NCBI RefSeq assembly: GCF_000403455.2
Contig: NZ_KE159748.1
Location: 199,345 to 263,344 of the forward strand
DNA from: Dorea sp. 5-2
GTDB lineage: Bacteria > Bacillota > Clostridia > Lachnospirales > Lachnospiraceae
Direction: 5' to 3'
DNA length: 64,000 bases
How positions within the stretch are numbered: position 1 is the first letter of the stretch; the number at the start of each line of letters is the position of its first letter. Made by a program: the position numbers and the translations under genes. The notes under the pieces were generated by a model. The model searched no databases. It was not told the DNA's origin and worked only from the letters and a program-made list of their open reading frames with translations. This document shows, in pieces, positions 41,574 through 50,970 of this stretch.

Positions 41574-43022
41574 ATGGCAGGGAACAGAAGGCACTATAGA
41601 CGGGGGCGGAGATCGAAGCGCAGAGGGTTCGCATCCTGGTCGATAGGAAAGAAGATTGGGCTGATCCTTGGCGGGACGGTGGCGTTTGTCGCGGCGGCAG
41701 GGGTCGGGATCCTGGCGAGTAAGCTGTCTAAGATAGATCATGTATCATTAAATCCGGAAGAGCTGAATGTATCGGTGGAGGCTCAGGAGCAGAAGAAGCA
41801 CAGAGAGAGAGGAACCGGATATCTGAATGTTGCGCTGTTCGGAGTGGATTCCAGAGATAATGAGCTGGAGGAGGGAACCCGAAGCGACACCATCATGGTG
41901 GCGAGCCTCAACAGAGAGACGTTGGAAGTGAAGATCGCTTCTGTCTACAGAGATACTCTGTTGGAGCAAAGAGGCGGGGCTCTTGATAAAGCAAACGCCG
42001 CGTATTCCTACGGAGGGCCGGAGGATGCGGTTGCAATGCTGAATAAGAATCTGGATCTGGATATCGAGCATTATGTCACGGTGAATTTTAATTCTCTGAT
42101 CGATGTAGTGGATGCGGTAGGCGGGATAGAGATCGATATACAACAAGAAGAGATCCCGTATGTCTGCGGCTACGTCATGGAGCTGATGAAGGTGACGGGG
42201 AAGGTGTCCGCCGGTGTGACCGAGCCGGGACCGCAGGTTCTTAACGGCATGCAGGCAACTGCGTATGCCCGGATCCGGCATACGACGGGGGATGATTATA
42301 GAAGAACGGAACGGCAGAGAGACGTGTTGACGAAGATTGTAGAGAAGCTTCAGGGTGTCTCGGTCGCTCAGTTAAATGAGATCATTGATAAAGTATTCCC
42401 GGAGGTTTCTACGAATTTTACACTGGCTGAGATCCTGGATTATGCCATCGATGCTTTTGATTATAAACTGGGGGAGACGGTAGGTTTCCCGTTTGATAAG
42501 ACGACGGACAAGCTGGCGAACATAGGAGATTCGATTATCCCGGTTACTTTGGAGAGTAATGTGGAAGAGCTCCATAAGTTTCTCTTCGGCGACAGTGAAA
42601 ATTATACGCCTTCAGGTACGATAGCTTCCATAGACAATAAGATCACCGCGAAGGTGGGGAATAAAGAGGCGGATCCAAGCGAAGCCAATCAAGGGTTCAT
42701 GGAACAGCCGGCGGAGAGTTATCCCAATACGGGGAACGGTAATAATTCCTATGGAAACGGGTACAGTGGAAACGGAACTACGGGTACTAACGGTACAGGT
42801 ACCGGTACGGGTAACGGAACGAATGGAAGTGGAAATAACGGCACGTCGGGCGGAACTGGCGGAGGCGGAACCGGAGGTACAGAAGGCGGAACCGGAGGTA
42901 CAGAAGGAGAAACCGGGGGCGGAACCGGAGGTGCAGAAGGCGATACCGGAGGAGCCGATCTTCCAACAGGAGGCGAAGGTCCGGGCGCTTCAGGCCCGAG
43001 CGGCGGTGTCGGCGGCGAGTAG
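41574..43022 (+). CDS. LytR-CpsA-Psr family glycopolymer ligase with Gly/Thr-rich tail
   Basis: A 482-residue LCP protein. A short basic N-terminus precedes one membrane helix (IGLILGGTVAFVAAAGVGILA, about 24-44). The LCP domain has FGVDSRDNELEEGTRSDTIM, IASVYRDTLLEQ, SYGGPEDAVAML and ARIRHTTGDDYRRTERQRD. From about residue 385 the protein is a low-complexity tail of Gly, Thr, Asn and Glu (GGTGGTEGGTGG and the like) some 95 residues long and external. It is paralogous to the LCP protein at 36596. GAGGA precedes the ATG. Confidence 0.92.
   Translation: MAGNRRHYRRGRRSKRRGFASWSIGKKIGLILGGTVAFVAAAGVGILASKLSKIDHVSLNPEELNVSVEAQEQKKHRERGTGYLNVALFGVDSRDNELEEGTRSDTIMVASLNRETLEVKIASVYRDTLLEQRGGALDKANAAYSYGGPEDAVAMLNKNLDLDIEHYVTVNFNSLIDVVDAVGGIEIDIQQEEIPYVCGYVMELMKVTGKVSAGVTEPGPQVLNGMQATAYARIRHTTGDDYRRTERQRDVLTKIVEKLQGVSVAQLNEIIDKVFPEVSTNFTLAEILDYAIDAFDYKLGETVGFPFDKTTDKLANIGDSIIPVTLESNVEELHKFLFGDSENYTPSGTIASIDNKITAKVGNKEADPSEANQGFMEQPAESYPNTGNGNNSYGNGYSGNGTTGTNGTGTGTGNGTNGSGNNGTSGGTGGGGTGGTEGGTGGTEGETGGGTGGAEGDTGGADLPTGGEGPGASGPSGGVGGE
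42730..43020 (+). repeat. Gly/Thr-rich low-complexity coding repeat
   Basis: Imperfect short units such as GGAACCGGAGGTACAGAAGG recur through the 3' end of the LCP gene. They keep the frame and encode the external tail. Confidence 0.7.
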
Positions 43023-43067
43023 GTACAGATACGGCAATCGAAGTATAGAGAGAACGAGGTAGTCTAC

Positions 43068-44627
43068 ATGAGAAGAATCAAGGATGTATTTTTTTCATTG
43101 CTTATAGCGTGTATGTTGTGTGCGGGGATATCGGTTACCGCGAATGCCGCGTCTGGGGAATTGCGGTTTACGGATCCGTCGACGACGGTGGGGGCGGAAG
43201 TAGAAGTTACAGGAAAGCTGTCCTCGGCGTCAATTGTTAAGACTCTGGACGCAACGTTGACATATGATACGGAAATGTTGAGATTCATCAGCGGAGATTA
43301 TGCTTCCGGCGGGAAAGGTACGATCACCATAGGCGGCAGCGGAACCGGCACTTCCCTGGAATTCAAGCTGAAATTCCAGGCGTTGAAAGAGGGAACGGCG
43401 AATATAAAGGTGTCTCAGTCAACGGGAACCGATTCGTCCGACGCGAAGCTGGAGATCACAAACGGAAGTTCCGCGGTTACCATAGGCCCCGGTGACCCGT
43501 CGTTGATCACGGAAGAAGAAGGCGGCGACGAAGGGCAGCCGGCTGCGATCAGCGCCGAGGGACCGCAGGTGGAAGTGGATGGAGAACAGTATAAGATCAC
43601 GAGCGGATTCTCTGATGCGATGATCCCTCCGGGATTCGCCAGGAGTGAGATGACCTTCGAAGGGGAGACTTGCGAGGCGGTCACGCAGCAGGCAGGGAAA
43701 GGTGAATCTGCGGTATATCTGACGCCTCTTAACGGAGGTGATCCGACCTTCTTCCTGTATAATAGTGATGATGGTTCTTTTATTCCTTTCGAAGAAGTCG
43801 AGATCGCTGCGGATCGTTATCTGATCGTATTGAGAGACGACGGAAGTGTAAAGCTTCCGGAAGATTACAAAGAGACTAAGCTTACTCTGAACGGTAAGGA
43901 ATTCACGGCATGGCAGGATCCGACCAAGGCGGAGTATTATGTGATCTATGCGTTGAATGCAGACGGCGATAAGGTGATGTATCAGTATGATACGGTAGAT
44001 GGAACCTATCAGCGGTATATCCCCCAGTCATCTTCGGGAGATTCCGGGAAGAAGAAGGCGGCAAAGGGACTGTGGGGGAAGATCTTGCAATTTGCCGAGA
44101 GCATGTTGGATATTGTCCTGATCGTTGGTCTTATGCTGATGGGGCTTCTGATCGTGGTTCTGATCGTAGTAGGGGTAAAGCTCTATCACCGCAATATAGA
44201 ACTGGACGATCTGTATGATGAATACGGGATTGATCCGGATGACGACGATGATGATGATGACGAGGCGCCTGTTAAGAGAAGAAAAGAACCGGCTAGATCC
44301 GGGAAGGAGAAGAAGTCGACGAAGAAGAAGGCTGAGAATCAGCCTGCCGTGAGAGTTCCGGTGAAGACTATGAATCTCAGAGACGAAGGGATCTTTGACG
44401 ATTATGATTATGACGACGACGATGATTATGATGACTATGAATTTGACGACGACGACGATTACGGTGACACATCTTCTAATGGCGACATAGGATATGATTA
44501 TGATGAGGAAAAATCTGGCGGAGTCATCGACGACCTGGATGAGCTTTTAAGCCATCAGCCGAAGAAGAAGCGGGGACACATGGAGAAAGATGATGCCTTT
44601 CAGGTTGATTTCATTGATCTGGATTAA
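43068..44627 (+). CDS. Cohesin-domain membrane protein with acidic cytoplasmic tail
   Basis: A 519-residue surface protein. A signal peptide (LLIACMLCAGISVTANAA) is followed by a cohesin-like beta domain at about 25-140 (GAEVEVTGKLSSA, LDATLTYDTEMLRFISGDY, LEFKLKFQALKEG). Next is an uncharacterised external region, one membrane helix (IVLIVGLMLMGLLIVVLIVV, about 358-380) and a 140-residue cytoplasmic tail with Asp runs (DDDDDDDDE, DDYDYDDDDDYDDYEFDDDD) and Lys-rich parts. Topology is therefore type I with a very acidic inside. Its role is unknown; the context suggests a partner of wall-glycan assembly. It ends 14 bases before glmS. Confidence 0.82.
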   Translation: MRRIKDVFFSLLIACMLCAGISVTANAASGELRFTDPSTTVGAEVEVTGKLSSASIVKTLDATLTYDTEMLRFISGDYASGGKGTITIGGSGTGTSLEFKLKFQALKEGTANIKVSQSTGTDSSDAKLEITNGSSAVTIGPGDPSLITEEEGGDEGQPAAISAEGPQVEVDGEQYKITSGFSDAMIPPGFARSEMTFEGETCEAVTQQAGKGESAVYLTPLNGGDPTFFLYNSDDGSFIPFEEVEIAADRYLIVLRDDGSVKLPEDYKETKLTLNGKEFTAWQDPTKAEYYVIYALNADGDKVMYQYDTVDGTYQRYIPQSSSGDSGKKKAAKGLWGKILQFAESMLDIVLIVGLMLMGLLIVVLIVVGVKLYHRNIELDDLYDEYGIDPDDDDDDDDEAPVKRRKEPARSGKEKKSTKKKAENQPAVRVPVKTMNLRDEGIFDDYDYDDDDDYDDYEFDDDDDYGDTSSNGDIGYDYDEEKSGGVIDDLDELLSHQPKKKRGHMEKDDAFQVDFIDLD

Positions 44628-44641
44628 CAGGAGTGGAGATA

Positions 44642-46468
44642 ATGTGTGGAATAGTAGGATATATTGGTAACCGACAGGCTGCGCCGATCCTTTTGGACGG
44701 CTTGTCCAAACTTGAGTATAGAGGGTATGATTCCGCGGGGATCGCGATCTGTGACGGCGGGAAGATCGATATGGTGAAGTCTAAGGGCAGGCTTAAGGTA
44801 TTGAGCGAATTGACGCATGACGGAGCAACGCTTCCCGGAACGATGGGGATCGGGCATACAAGATGGGCTACCCATGGTTCGCCGTCCGATACGAACGCCC
44901 ATCCGCATTTTAACAGTGATAAGAGTATCGTTGTTGTCCATAACGGTATTATTGAGAATTATCTGAAGCTTAAGAAGAAGCTTGAGAAGCATGGATATCA
45001 GTTTATCTCTGAGACGGATACGGAGATCATTGCACATTTATTAGACTATTATTATAACGGGAATCCGCTGCAGGCGATCACCAAGATCATGCACCGCATG
45101 GAAGGATCGTATGCACTGGGGATCATTTTCAAAGAGCATCCGGATGAACTCTACGCAGTGCGTAAGGACAGTCCTTTGATCGTCGGGCATACGGACGGGG
45201 GCAATATTATTGCTTCGGATGTTCCGGCAGTCCTTCGCTATACCAGGGATGTGTTTTTCATTGAGAATGAAGAGATTGTCCGTATGACGGAAGGGTCTAT
45301 GGAGTTTTTCAATGTGGACGAGGAGCCGATCTCAAAGGAATCCGTACGGATCGAGTGGGATGTGAATGCCGCTGAAAAGGGCGGATATGAGTATTTTATG
45401 CTGAAGGAGATGTATGAACAGCCGAAGTCTGTTATGGATACATTCTCACCCAGGATCAAAGAGAACAAGATCGTGATAGAAGAATTAGGTATGACGGATG
45501 AGGAGATACAGAATATCAGGAAGATCATGATCATAGCATGTGGTTCTGCTTCTCATGTGGGACATACGAGCAAATATGTGTTCGAAGGACTGGCAAGGAT
45601 CCCGGTGGAGGTAGATATGGCGTCGGAGTTCCGGTATAGGAATCCGATACTGGATGAGCATACACTGGTGGTTGTGATCAGTCAGTCCGGTGAGACGGCG
45701 GATACGCTGGCGGCTCTGAGAGAGGCGAAGGAACAGGGCGCGAAGGTACTTGGAATCGTCAATGTGGTAGGAAGTTCGATCGCAAGAGAGGCAGACAACG
45801 TCATGTATACCTGGGCGGGGCCGGAGATCGCGGTGGCGACGACGAAGGCATACTCAGCGCAGCTGATCGCGATGTATCTGTTGGCGATGAAGTTTGCACA
45901 GGTAAGAGGAAAGATCAGAGATGACGAGACGGCAGAGATGTTAAAGGATATGAAGGCGCTGCCGGCTCAGATAGAGATGATCCTGAATAACCGGGAGAAG
46001 ATCCAGAAGTTCGCGAACCGGTATCTGGCTGCGAGAGACATCTTCTTTATCGGCAGAGGGCTTGACCATGCGATCTCTATGGAGGGTTCCCTGAAATTAA
46101 AAGAGATCTCCTATATCCATTCGGAGGCTTATGCGGCGGGAGAGCTGAAGCATGGGACGATCTCGCTGGTGGAAGAAGGGACACTGGTTGCGGCGGTGCT
46201 GACGCAGAAGCCACTCTATAAGAAGATGATCAGTAATATGGAAGAAGTACGTACCCGGGGCGCTTTCGTAATGGCGGTGACTGTGGAAGGAAATACGGAG
46301 GTTGAGAAGGCGGCGGATTACGTCATCTATATACCTGAGACGAACAGATATTTTGCGAATTCGCTGGCGATCATTCCGTTGCAACTCTTTGCATATTATA
46401 TTGCCGTAGGCCGCGGATGCGATGTAGATAAGCCCAGGAATCTGGCGAAGTCCGTTACCGTAGAGTAG
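44642..46468 (+). CDS. glmS: Glutamine-fructose-6-phosphate aminotransferase
   Basis: A 608-residue enzyme making glucosamine-6-phosphate for wall and glycan synthesis. The start must be the ATG at 44642, because the nucleophile is Cys2 in MCGIVGYIG. The glutaminase domain shows YRGYDSAGIAI, GHTRWATHG and HNGIIENY; the two SIS domains show CGSASHVG, SQSGETADTLAAL and GRGLDHAISMEGSLKLKE; the end is KPRNLAKSVTVE. AGGAG precedes the start. No glmS ribozyme can fit in the 14-base gap before it. Confidence 0.97.
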   Translation: MCGIVGYIGNRQAAPILLDGLSKLEYRGYDSAGIAICDGGKIDMVKSKGRLKVLSELTHDGATLPGTMGIGHTRWATHGSPSDTNAHPHFNSDKSIVVVHNGIIENYLKLKKKLEKHGYQFISETDTEIIAHLLDYYYNGNPLQAITKIMHRMEGSYALGIIFKEHPDELYAVRKDSPLIVGHTDGGNIIASDVPAVLRYTRDVFFIENEEIVRMTEGSMEFFNVDEEPISKESVRIEWDVNAAEKGGYEYFMLKEMYEQPKSVMDTFSPRIKENKIVIEELGMTDEEIQNIRKIMIIACGSASHVGHTSKYVFEGLARIPVEVDMASEFRYRNPILDEHTLVVVISQSGETADTLAALREAKEQGAKVLGIVNVVGSSIAREADNVMYTWAGPEIAVATTKAYSAQLIAMYLLAMKFAQVRGKIRDDETAEMLKDMKALPAQIEMILNNREKIQKFANRYLAARDIFFIGRGLDHAISMEGSLKLKEISYIHSEAYAAGELKHGTISLVEEGTLVAAVLTQKPLYKKMISNMEEVRTRGAFVMAVTVEGNTEVEKAADYVIYIPETNRYFANSLAIIPLQLFAYYIAVGRGCDVDKPRNLAKSVTVE

Positions 46469-46488
46469 GCTGCTATATACTTTATCAA

Positions 46489-46545
46489 GAGCGCTGATTC
46501 TCAAACACTGGTTATACCTTTGTTTGAGAAGAGCGCTCGATTTTT
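46489..46545 (+). terminator. Terminator after glmS
   Basis: GAGCGCT and AGCGCTC outer arms plus inner TCTCAAACA and TGTTTGAGA arms form a long, slightly interrupted stem (46489-46538), followed by GATTTTTA. It overlaps the last base or two of the convergent deacetylase gene. Confidence 0.85.
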
Positions 46546-47413
46546 ACTTGTCAGAGTCATGTTGTTCTTTTTTTGTCAATTCATCTAAAGAATGAAAAGT
46601 GTATCCCATATCTTCCCATTTCCCAAGCAATTCATCCAGAATCTCAGCGTTTGTAGAAGAGGTGCTGTGAAGGAGTACGACAGCTCCTGGATGGATACGT
46701 CCCAACAGTTTGTCAAATGCTTCTTCATGCGAAGGCTGGTCGTCCTGATACCAGTCGACATAGGCAAGGCTCCAGAAGAAGGTGTGATATCCCATATCCT
46801 TTGCCATCTGAAGATTGTCGATACTGTATTTTCCCTGCGGAGGGCGGTAATACTTGGTCATGGTTTCTCCGGTGATCTCCTGATAGAGGTCTTCTACGTC
46901 TCCCAGTTCTTTGGCGAAGGCTTCTTTCGTTGAGATCTGGGACATGTCGGGATGGTGGTAAGTATGGTTTCCGATGATATGTCCTTCTTCATGCATTCGT
47001 TTGACCAGATCAGGGCTCGTGGAGATAAAGTTACCGACAACGAAGAATGCTGCGGGCGCTTTGTGTTTCTTCAGTGCGTCGAGGATGGGCGCCGTATTGC
47101 CGTTTTCGTAGCCGCAGTCGAAGGTCAGATACAGTTTTTTTTCTTCTGTGTCTTCGGCGTAGTAGGTATCATATTCTTTCAGTTCGTCTAAAGTGGCGTT
47201 GGCGTCGGGGGTTTTTCCCTCTTCCTGGAAACTCAGCCCCCAGTTCTCGGCGGCAGGCATGATCGCGGAAGAGACGGCAGGATCGGTATCGTCCCTGCCG
47301 GATCCGGAAGCTTCCGGGGAAAAGCGGGCGGCGAGGGTATATCCGGCAAGATAACACAGAACGAAGAGAAGGATGATACCGATTGCTTTGATATATTTCT
47401 GATATTGTGCCAT
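46544..47413 (-). CDS. PdaA-like polysaccharide deacetylase
   Basis: A 289-residue membrane-anchored or exported NodB-type deacetylase. N-terminal membrane segment: AIGIILLFVLCYLAGYTLAA. The catalytic domain has LTFDCGYENG (the PdaA-type first motif), NHTYHHPDMS (metal histidines), YYRPPQGKYS and GAVVLLHSTSSTN. PdaA removes acetyl groups from muramic acid during formation of delta-lactam in spore cortex, so a sporulation role is possible. I start at the ATG at 47413, 5 bases after TTTGGAG; a GTG lies six bases upstream. Confidence 0.9.
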   Translation of the reverse strand: MAQYQKYIKAIGIILLFVLCYLAGYTLAARFSPEASGSGRDDTDPAVSSAIMPAAENWGLSFQEEGKTPDANATLDELKEYDTYYAEDTEEKKLYLTFDCGYENGNTAPILDALKKHKAPAAFFVVGNFISTSPDLVKRMHEEGHIIGNHTYHHPDMSQISTKEAFAKELGDVEDLYQEITGETMTKYYRPPQGKYSIDNLQMAKDMGYHTFFWSLAYVDWYQDDQPSHEEAFDKLLGRIHPGAVVLLHSTSSTNAEILDELLGKWEDMGYTFHSLDELTKKEQHDSDK

Positions 47414-47600
47414 AGACACTCCAAATGAGTTTGTTACAATATATATATGTATGATTCACCGGAACATGCATGGCGTTCGGGGGAGACTGGTTCTTGCATT
47501 GTATGAGGAAAAAGTGTAGAATGACAAAAGAAGTATTGTATAGTGGAAAATGAAGGATAGATAAGAAAGATAGAAGTATACGGATATACGAGGTGGAAGA

Positions 47601-48191
47601 ATGAAGAATCTATTAGAGAAGGCAGGGTGGGCGGCAGTTGGTTTCACGGGAGCGAATGTTCTGCTGTTTGGTGTCATGTTCCGGCGTCCGAAGGTGCATT
47701 GGGATCAGGAGAAGTATGACTGCGCCGTCGTCTGCGGATGCAGAGTGGAGAATGACGGACAGCCTTCAGAAGTGTTGAAGACGCGGGTGGAGAAAGCCGT
47801 GGAATTATGGAAAGAGGGGAGAGTACGGTATCTTATCATGTCCGGGGCTGGGGTGTATAATGACTATGTGGAAGCAGAGGCTATGAAGCGTTATGCGATG
47901 GAGCTTGGCGTGCCGCAGGAAAATATCCTGGAAGAGAGACGGGCAGTCAGTACTTATCACAATCTTCTGTACTCTGGCAGGATGATGCAGGAATATGGTT
48001 TTCAGGATTGTGTCGTGGTAACCAGCGGATGGCATCTGAGGAAGGCAGATCATTATGCCAGACAGAATGTAGAGCGCTATGTGATGGCTGCGGCTGCCGT
48101 GCCGAAGGGGGAGAAGAGGCTTAGGAACATCTGGCTTCACGTGCGGACGAATCTGCATATGTATCTGAATATGTGGAGAGGGTATTATTAA
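47601..48191 (+). CDS. YdcF-like (DUF218) protein
   Basis: A 196-residue protein of the DUF218/ElyC-SanA-YdcF group. It shows a hydrophobic N-terminus (WAAVGFTGANVLLFGVMF), DCAVVCGCRVENDGQPSEVLKTR, YLIMSGAGVYNDYVEAEAMKRYA and VVTSGWHLRKADHYA. Family members are linked with envelope metabolism, but the reaction is not established. The ribosome site is AGGTGGAAGA. It is 17 bases before the next gene. Confidence 0.85.
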   Translation: MKNLLEKAGWAAVGFTGANVLLFGVMFRRPKVHWDQEKYDCAVVCGCRVENDGQPSEVLKTRVEKAVELWKEGRVRYLIMSGAGVYNDYVEAEAMKRYAMELGVPQENILEERRAVSTYHNLLYSGRMMQEYGFQDCVVVTSGWHLRKADHYARQNVERYVMAAAAVPKGEKRLRNIWLHVRTNLHMYLNMWRGYY

Positions 48192-48208
48192 AAAAGGAGG
48201 AATTCTAT

Positions 48209-48556
48209 ATGTTATTGGTACATTATCCAAAATGCAGTACCTGCCAGAAAGCAAAGAAATGGCTTGAGGGCAGAGAAATCGAATTCGAAGAAAGGGATAT
48301 CAAGAATCAGAATCCGTCAAAAGAGGAGATCAAGGCGTGGCACCTAAAAAGCGGCATGCCGCTTAAGAAGTTCTTCAATACCAGCGGCATGATCTACCGT
48401 GAACTGGGACTTAAGGACAAGCTTGCGGATATGACGGAGGAAGAGCAGTATGAGCTGCTTGCCTCGGACGGCATGTTGGTGAAACGGCCGGTTCTTGTGA
48501 CGGATACGGCGGTACTGACCGGTTTCCGGGAGAAGGAATGGGAGAGCCTGCTATGA
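48209..48556 (+). CDS. ArsC/Spx-family protein
   Basis: A 115-residue thioredoxin-fold protein with the CxxC motif in YPKCSTCQKAKKWL (Cys10 and Cys13), FEERDIKNQNPSKEEI, and KRPVLVTDTAVLTGF at the end. This is the YffB/ArsC-like branch; true Spx would bind RNA polymerase and arsenate reductase would need further cysteines, so the function is open. AAAGGAGG precedes the ATG. It overlaps the adenosine deaminase gene by 4 bases. Confidence 0.88.
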   Translation: MLLVHYPKCSTCQKAKKWLEGREIEFEERDIKNQNPSKEEIKAWHLKSGMPLKKFFNTSGMIYRELGLKDKLADMTEEEQYELLASDGMLVKRPVLVTDTAVLTGFREKEWESLL

Positions 48557-49593
48557 TCGCCGAAGATTATGGGAAGATAGACCTGCACCTGCATCTGGAC
48601 GGTTCGCTTTCGGCGGAGACGGTTTTGAAGCTTGCAAGGAAGGAACATATAGAGCTTCCGGCAGACACGGCAGAGCGCCTGCGCCCGTATCTGACAGCCA
48701 GAGCCGACTGCAGGGATCTGAATGAGTATCTGAGATGCTTCGATCTTCCATTGGCGGTGCTCCAGACGGCAGCGAATCTGGAGGAGGCGGCGTATGAGCT
48801 TGGGAAGGAGCTTGGAGAGAAGGGGATCTGCTATGCAGAGATCCGGTTTGCGCCCCAGCTTCACAGCCGGCAGGGACTTACGCAGGAGGAGGCGGTACGG
48901 GCGGTACTGGATGGTCTCGGACGGGCGATGGAAGACTGTGAGGGCAGGATCAGCCTGAAAGCGATCCTGTGCTGTATGCGGAGAGACAAAAAGCATGCCG
49001 CAGGCGGTACAAAGGGCAATGATGATCAGGCGGATCCGGATATTGGGAATGCTTCATATGCGGCGAATAATATAGAGACGATACATATGGCGGCAAAATA
49101 TCTGGGAAGAGGCGTCGTCGCGGCGGATCTCGCCGGTGCGGAAGGGCTTTATCCGACCAGGGATCATGAGGAAGAATTCACGCTTGCCAGGCAGCTTGGC
49201 GTGCCCTTTACCATTCATGCGGGCGAAGCGGACGGACCGGAGAGTATCTGGAAGGCATTGGAATTCGGAGCCGCAAGGATCGGGCATGGAGTACGGGCGA
49301 TCGAAGATGAGAAGCTGATGGACGAGCTTGCAAGGCGGGGGATCCCCCTGGAGATGTGTCCGTCCAGCAATCTGCAGACGAAGGCAGTGGGAAGTCTTAA
49401 GGACTATCCGCTGCGGGATTATCTGAACAGAGGGATACGCTTAACCGTCAATAGTGACAACATGACGGTGTCAGATACCTGGGCAGGCAAGGAGTTTGCC
49501 CTTCTGTCACGGGAATATGGACTTACGGAAGAGGAAGCAGTGCGATTACTGAACTATGCGAAAGAGGCGGCATTCGAAATGCAGCAGGAGTAA
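48553..49593 (+). CDS. add: Adenosine deaminase
   Basis: A 346-residue metal-dependent hydrolase converting adenosine to inosine. It has the metal motif KIDLHLHLDGSLS, AEIRFAPQLHSRQGL, FTIHAGEADGP, GHGVRAIED and VNSDNMTVSDT. Lengths and motifs fit Add rather than adenine deaminase. The start overlaps the stop of the ArsC-like gene (ATGA), so the two are coupled. A short insertion of charged residues (DKKHAAGGTKGNDDQADPD) near 145-165 is unusual. Confidence 0.93.
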   Translation: MIAEDYGKIDLHLHLDGSLSAETVLKLARKEHIELPADTAERLRPYLTARADCRDLNEYLRCFDLPLAVLQTAANLEEAAYELGKELGEKGICYAEIRFAPQLHSRQGLTQEEAVRAVLDGLGRAMEDCEGRISLKAILCCMRRDKKHAAGGTKGNDDQADPDIGNASYAANNIETIHMAAKYLGRGVVAADLAGAEGLYPTRDHEEEFTLARQLGVPFTIHAGEADGPESIWKALEFGAARIGHGVRAIEDEKLMDELARRGIPLEMCPSSNLQTKAVGSLKDYPLRDYLNRGIRLTVNSDNMTVSDTWAGKEFALLSREYGLTEEEAVRLLNYAKEAAFEMQQE

Positions 49594-49625
49594 GAAAATC
49601 ATAGACCAGTTTAGGAGGCGGTATC

Positions 49626-49990
49626 ATGACGATCCAGGAAATGAAGCAGATGAAGCAGGAGCAGGGGATCTCGGATTCTTATATTGCAGAATTATCCGGC
49701 ATCCCGGTAAAGACAGTACAGAAGATATTTGAAGGACAGACAGAGGGTATCGGATATCATACCTGGCAGGCAGTCGAAGACGTCTTCATTGATAAGATGA
49801 TGATGAGGGAAGGGGCGGCCGCATATGGCGCGGGAAAGAAGCTTATAAGAAGCGGGTGCTGGTATATTTTTTCAAGGGAGAGGCGTCCCCGACGATCTAT
49901 CCCATTGACGCCGAGATCCCGGTGAATATCTTTGACGGGAAGCTGGTATTAAAGTTTGAGCGGATCGCACAGTGGGCAGAGGAAGCATAG
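49626..49990 (+). pseudogene. Remnant of an HTH-Uma2-type protein
   Basis: The 5' part (49626 to about 49790) encodes an XRE-like start, MTIQEMKQMKQEQGISDSY then IAELSGIPVKTVQKIFEG. The 3' part, in another frame (about 49850-49990), encodes KRVLVYFFKGEASPTIYPID and VNIFDGKLVLKFERIAQW, which is the C-terminal end of Uma2/DUF820 nuclease-like proteins. The middle, with the catalytic residues, is missing. So this looks like one gene with a large internal deletion and a shift of frame. GGAGG still precedes the ATG. Confidence 0.7.
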
Positions 49991-50005
49991 AGAGGAGAGA
50001 AAGTT

Positions 50006-50959
50006 ATGAAGTGGAATCAGTTCCGCCTGACGACGACGGCAGAGGCGGAGGATATCGTCAGCAGTATGCTGATGGATTTAGGGATACAAGGAGTACAGAT
50101 CGAGGACAGGATCCCTCTTACGGAGGAAGACAAGGAGCAGATGTTCGTAGACATCCTGCCGGACATTCCGGAGGATGACGGGAAGGCATATCTGACCTTC
50201 TATCTGGAAGAAGAGGAGGATAAAGGTTCGATCCTGATGCGTGTCAGGAACGAACTGGAAGAGATGAGAAGTTACCTGAACGTCGGCGAATGTACGATTG
50301 AGGAATCCCAGACCGAGGACGTAGACTGGGTGAATAACTGGAAGCAGTATTTCCATCAGTTCTATATAGATGATATCCTGGTGATCCCGTCCTGGGAGAA
50401 GGTGGAAGCGAAGGATGAGGATAAACTGGTGATCCATATCGATCCGGGAACCGCGTTTGGGACGGGAATGCATGAGACGACCCAGCTGTGTATCCGTCAG
50501 TTGAAGAAATATGTGACAGAAGGGGCGCAGATCCTGGATGTGGGCTGCGGCAGCGGTATCCTGGGGATGCTGGCTTTGAAGTTCGGTGCGGCGTATTCGG
50601 TGGGAACCGACCTGGATCCCTGCGCCATTGACGCGACCCATGAGAATATGGAAGCCAATGGCATCTCGAAGGAGCAGTATGAGGTGATGATCGGCAATAT
50701 CATTGATGATAAGGCGGTGCAGGACGCGGCAGGGTATGAGAGGTATGATATTGTGGCGGCAAATATACTCGCCGATGTGCTGGTCCCTCTGACGCCGGTG
50801 ATCGTCCGGCAGATGAAGCCGGGCGGGATCTATATCACCAGCGGGATCATAGACGACAAAGAAGCGGTCGTCACGGAGGCTTTAAAAGCGGCGCACCTTG
50901 AGATCTTAGAGGTAAATTACCAGGGCGAATGGGTGTCTGTAACGGCGAGGAGATCATAG
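50006..50959 (+). CDS. prmA: Ribosomal protein L11 methyltransferase
   Basis: A 317-residue SAM-dependent methyltransferase that methylates ribosomal protein L11. The N-terminal substrate-recognition part (SSMLMDLGIQGVQIEDR) is followed by the family motif WVNNWKQYF, then IDPGTAFGTGMHETTQLC, the SAM motif ILDVGCGSGILGMLALKFGA, and DIVAANILADVLVPL. AGAGGAGAG precedes the ATG. It is followed 11 bases later by rsmE, a common pair. Confidence 0.96.
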   Translation: MKWNQFRLTTTAEAEDIVSSMLMDLGIQGVQIEDRIPLTEEDKEQMFVDILPDIPEDDGKAYLTFYLEEEEDKGSILMRVRNELEEMRSYLNVGECTIEESQTEDVDWVNNWKQYFHQFYIDDILVIPSWEKVEAKDEDKLVIHIDPGTAFGTGMHETTQLCIRQLKKYVTEGAQILDVGCGSGILGMLALKFGAAYSVGTDLDPCAIDATHENMEANGISKEQYEVMIGNIIDDKAVQDAAGYERYDIVAANILADVLVPLTPVIVRQMKPGGIYITSGIIDDKEAVVTEALKAAHLEILEVNYQGEWVSVTARRS

Positions 50960-50970
50960 GAGCAGAAGAG

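Noticed and set aside
44610-44641. A glmS ribozyme before glmS
   Set aside because: Only 14 bases separate the cohesin gene from glmS; the ribozyme needs well over 100 bases.
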